The translations under genes were made by a program, and so were the position numbers. Positions 63,706 to 64,000 of a stretch of 64,000 bases of DNA are shown here, in pieces. The stretch lies in assembly GCF_025639805.1 (NCBI RefSeq), contig NZ_CP106735.1, positions 1,428,001 to 1,492,000 on the forward strand, written 5' to 3'. Source of the DNA: Reichenbachiella carrageenanivorans. GTDB lineage: Bacteria > Bacteroidota > Bacteroidia > Cytophagales > Cyclobacteriaceae. The notes under the pieces are model-generated. The model did not search any database. It worked only from the letters and a program-made list of their open reading frames with translations, and was not told the DNA's origin. Position 1 is the first letter of the stretch. Each line of letters begins with the position of its first letter.

Positions 63706-63793
63706 CGTCACTTCGAAACTGAGCAGAGCGGAGTGAGAAGTTTCCAATGAACTGCAGTGCAGAAGGGGGTGCTTCCTCTCTGTCGATATGACG
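63706..63793. repeat. Candidate interspersed palindromic intergenic repeat
   Basis: The element starts CGTCACTTCGA and ends TCGATATGACG; the two ends are inverted copies with 9 of 11 matches. The interior carries GAGCAGAGCGGAGTGAGAAG and GGGGGTGCTTCCTCTC. This form resembles short palindromic repeats common between genes in Bacteroidota genomes. A single copy is seen here, so the repeat status is inferred. A second small dyad (CTAGTTGG/CCAACTAG) lies at 63802-63825. Confidence 0.45.
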
Positions 63794-63801
63794 TCGTCGC
63801 C

Positions 63802-63825
63802 CTAGTTGGCCTTCAAACCAACTAG
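63802..63825. terminator. Weak hairpin between convergent genes
   Basis: CTAGTTGG (63802-63809) pairs with CCAACTAG (63818-63825) around an 8-base loop between the convergent MazG-like and hydrolase genes. There is no T-run, so a terminator function is uncertain. Confidence 0.3.
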
Positions 63826-63826
63826 C

Positions 63827-64000
63827 CTACTGTTGCTCACTCATCCACCCCAAAATTTTATCCAATACTTCTTCTTTATCAATATCATTATGCGGCTCGT
63901 GCTTGATGCCTGACCATTGATGATAAGTGGCTAAATCACCCACTTTCTCAGCGAATGTTTTGGAGGCCTCAGAAGATGTGATTTGATCCTCAGTTCCGTG
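63827..64000 (-). CDS. Alpha/beta hydrolase (monoacylglycerol lipase-like), C-terminal part only
   Basis: The last 57 codons of a gene that enters from the right edge. HGTEDQITSSEASKTFAEK contains the Asp-bearing G.(E/A)D.ITS segment and WSGIKHEPHNDIDKEEVLD contains the catalytic His with HE.HN, the C-terminal pattern of serine aminopeptidase S33/monoglyceride lipase-type hydrolases. It ends with a TAG at 63827. Confidence 0.7.
   Translation of the reverse strand, partial: HGTEDQITSSEASKTFAEKVGDLATYHQWSGIKHEPHNDIDKEEVLDKILGWMSEQQ

Overview
The window comes from a Bacteroidota chromosome, most likely a marine member of the Cytophagales; the order is inferred from gene content, not proven. Supporting signs are SLBB/Wza export, OmpA proteins with PD40 and regulatory-like domains, a DUF4920 lipoprotein, many Cys-lipoproteins, an atpD-atpC pair separate from the other ATP synthase genes, little Shine-Dalgarno signal, and several TAnnTTTG-type -7 promoter boxes. 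No rRNA, tRNA, CRISPR array, insertion sequence or prophage was seen, and no gene-free stretch exceeds 300 bases.

Layout. 1-11.8 kb (mostly minus strand) is housekeeping: a large SF1 helicase running off the left edge, a helix-hairpin-helix protein, two lipoproteins, prfA, a double universal stress protein, asnB and pheS. 11.9-45.3 kb is one minus-strand surface-polysaccharide locus of about 33 kb. Read in the direction of transcription it holds nucleotide-sugar genes (rfbA, rfbC, UDP-glucuronate decarboxylase, a UDP-HexNAc dehydrogenase), a PAPS module (DUF2061, cysC, cysD, cysN, cysQ), Wza and Wzz, a nonulosonic (legionaminic/sialic-type) acid operon (legB, legC, legH, legI, legG, a CMAH-like gene, a ptmE-like gene, legF), a sialidase-like lipoprotein, the Wzx flippase, a GT42-like transferase, GT4 and GT2 enzymes, a glucuronyl C5-epimerase-like protein, a Wzy-type polymerase, a methyltransferase, an epimerase and the initiating sugar-phosphate transferase. 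45.3-64 kb is again general: two lipoproteins, a GH3 hexosaminidase, dxs, an MltF-like lytic transglycosylase, a TerB-like protein, oxyR, two OmpA-family proteins, a patatin-BamA protein, an orphan histidine kinase, atpDC, dtd and a MazG-like enzyme.

The main discovery candidate is the protein at 26459-28165. It looks like a full-length bacterial homologue of CMP-N-acetylneuraminate hydroxylase (CMAH), the Rieske enzyme that makes Neu5Gc in animals. It sits between the legG-type epimerase and the ptmE-like and CMP-sugar synthetase genes of a legionaminic-type pathway. The same locus carries a GT42-like sialyltransferase candidate, a sialidase-like lipoprotein, a C5-epimerase-like protein and PAPS-forming enzymes. 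My inference is a cell-surface polysaccharide containing a nonulosonic acid, possibly hydroxylated to an N-glycolyl form after CMP activation, and perhaps containing epimerised uronic acid. No sulfotransferase is visible, so sulfation remains a guess. The core of the locus (about 13.3-32 kb) is visibly more AT-rich than its flanks, which suggests acquisition or exchange as a cassette.
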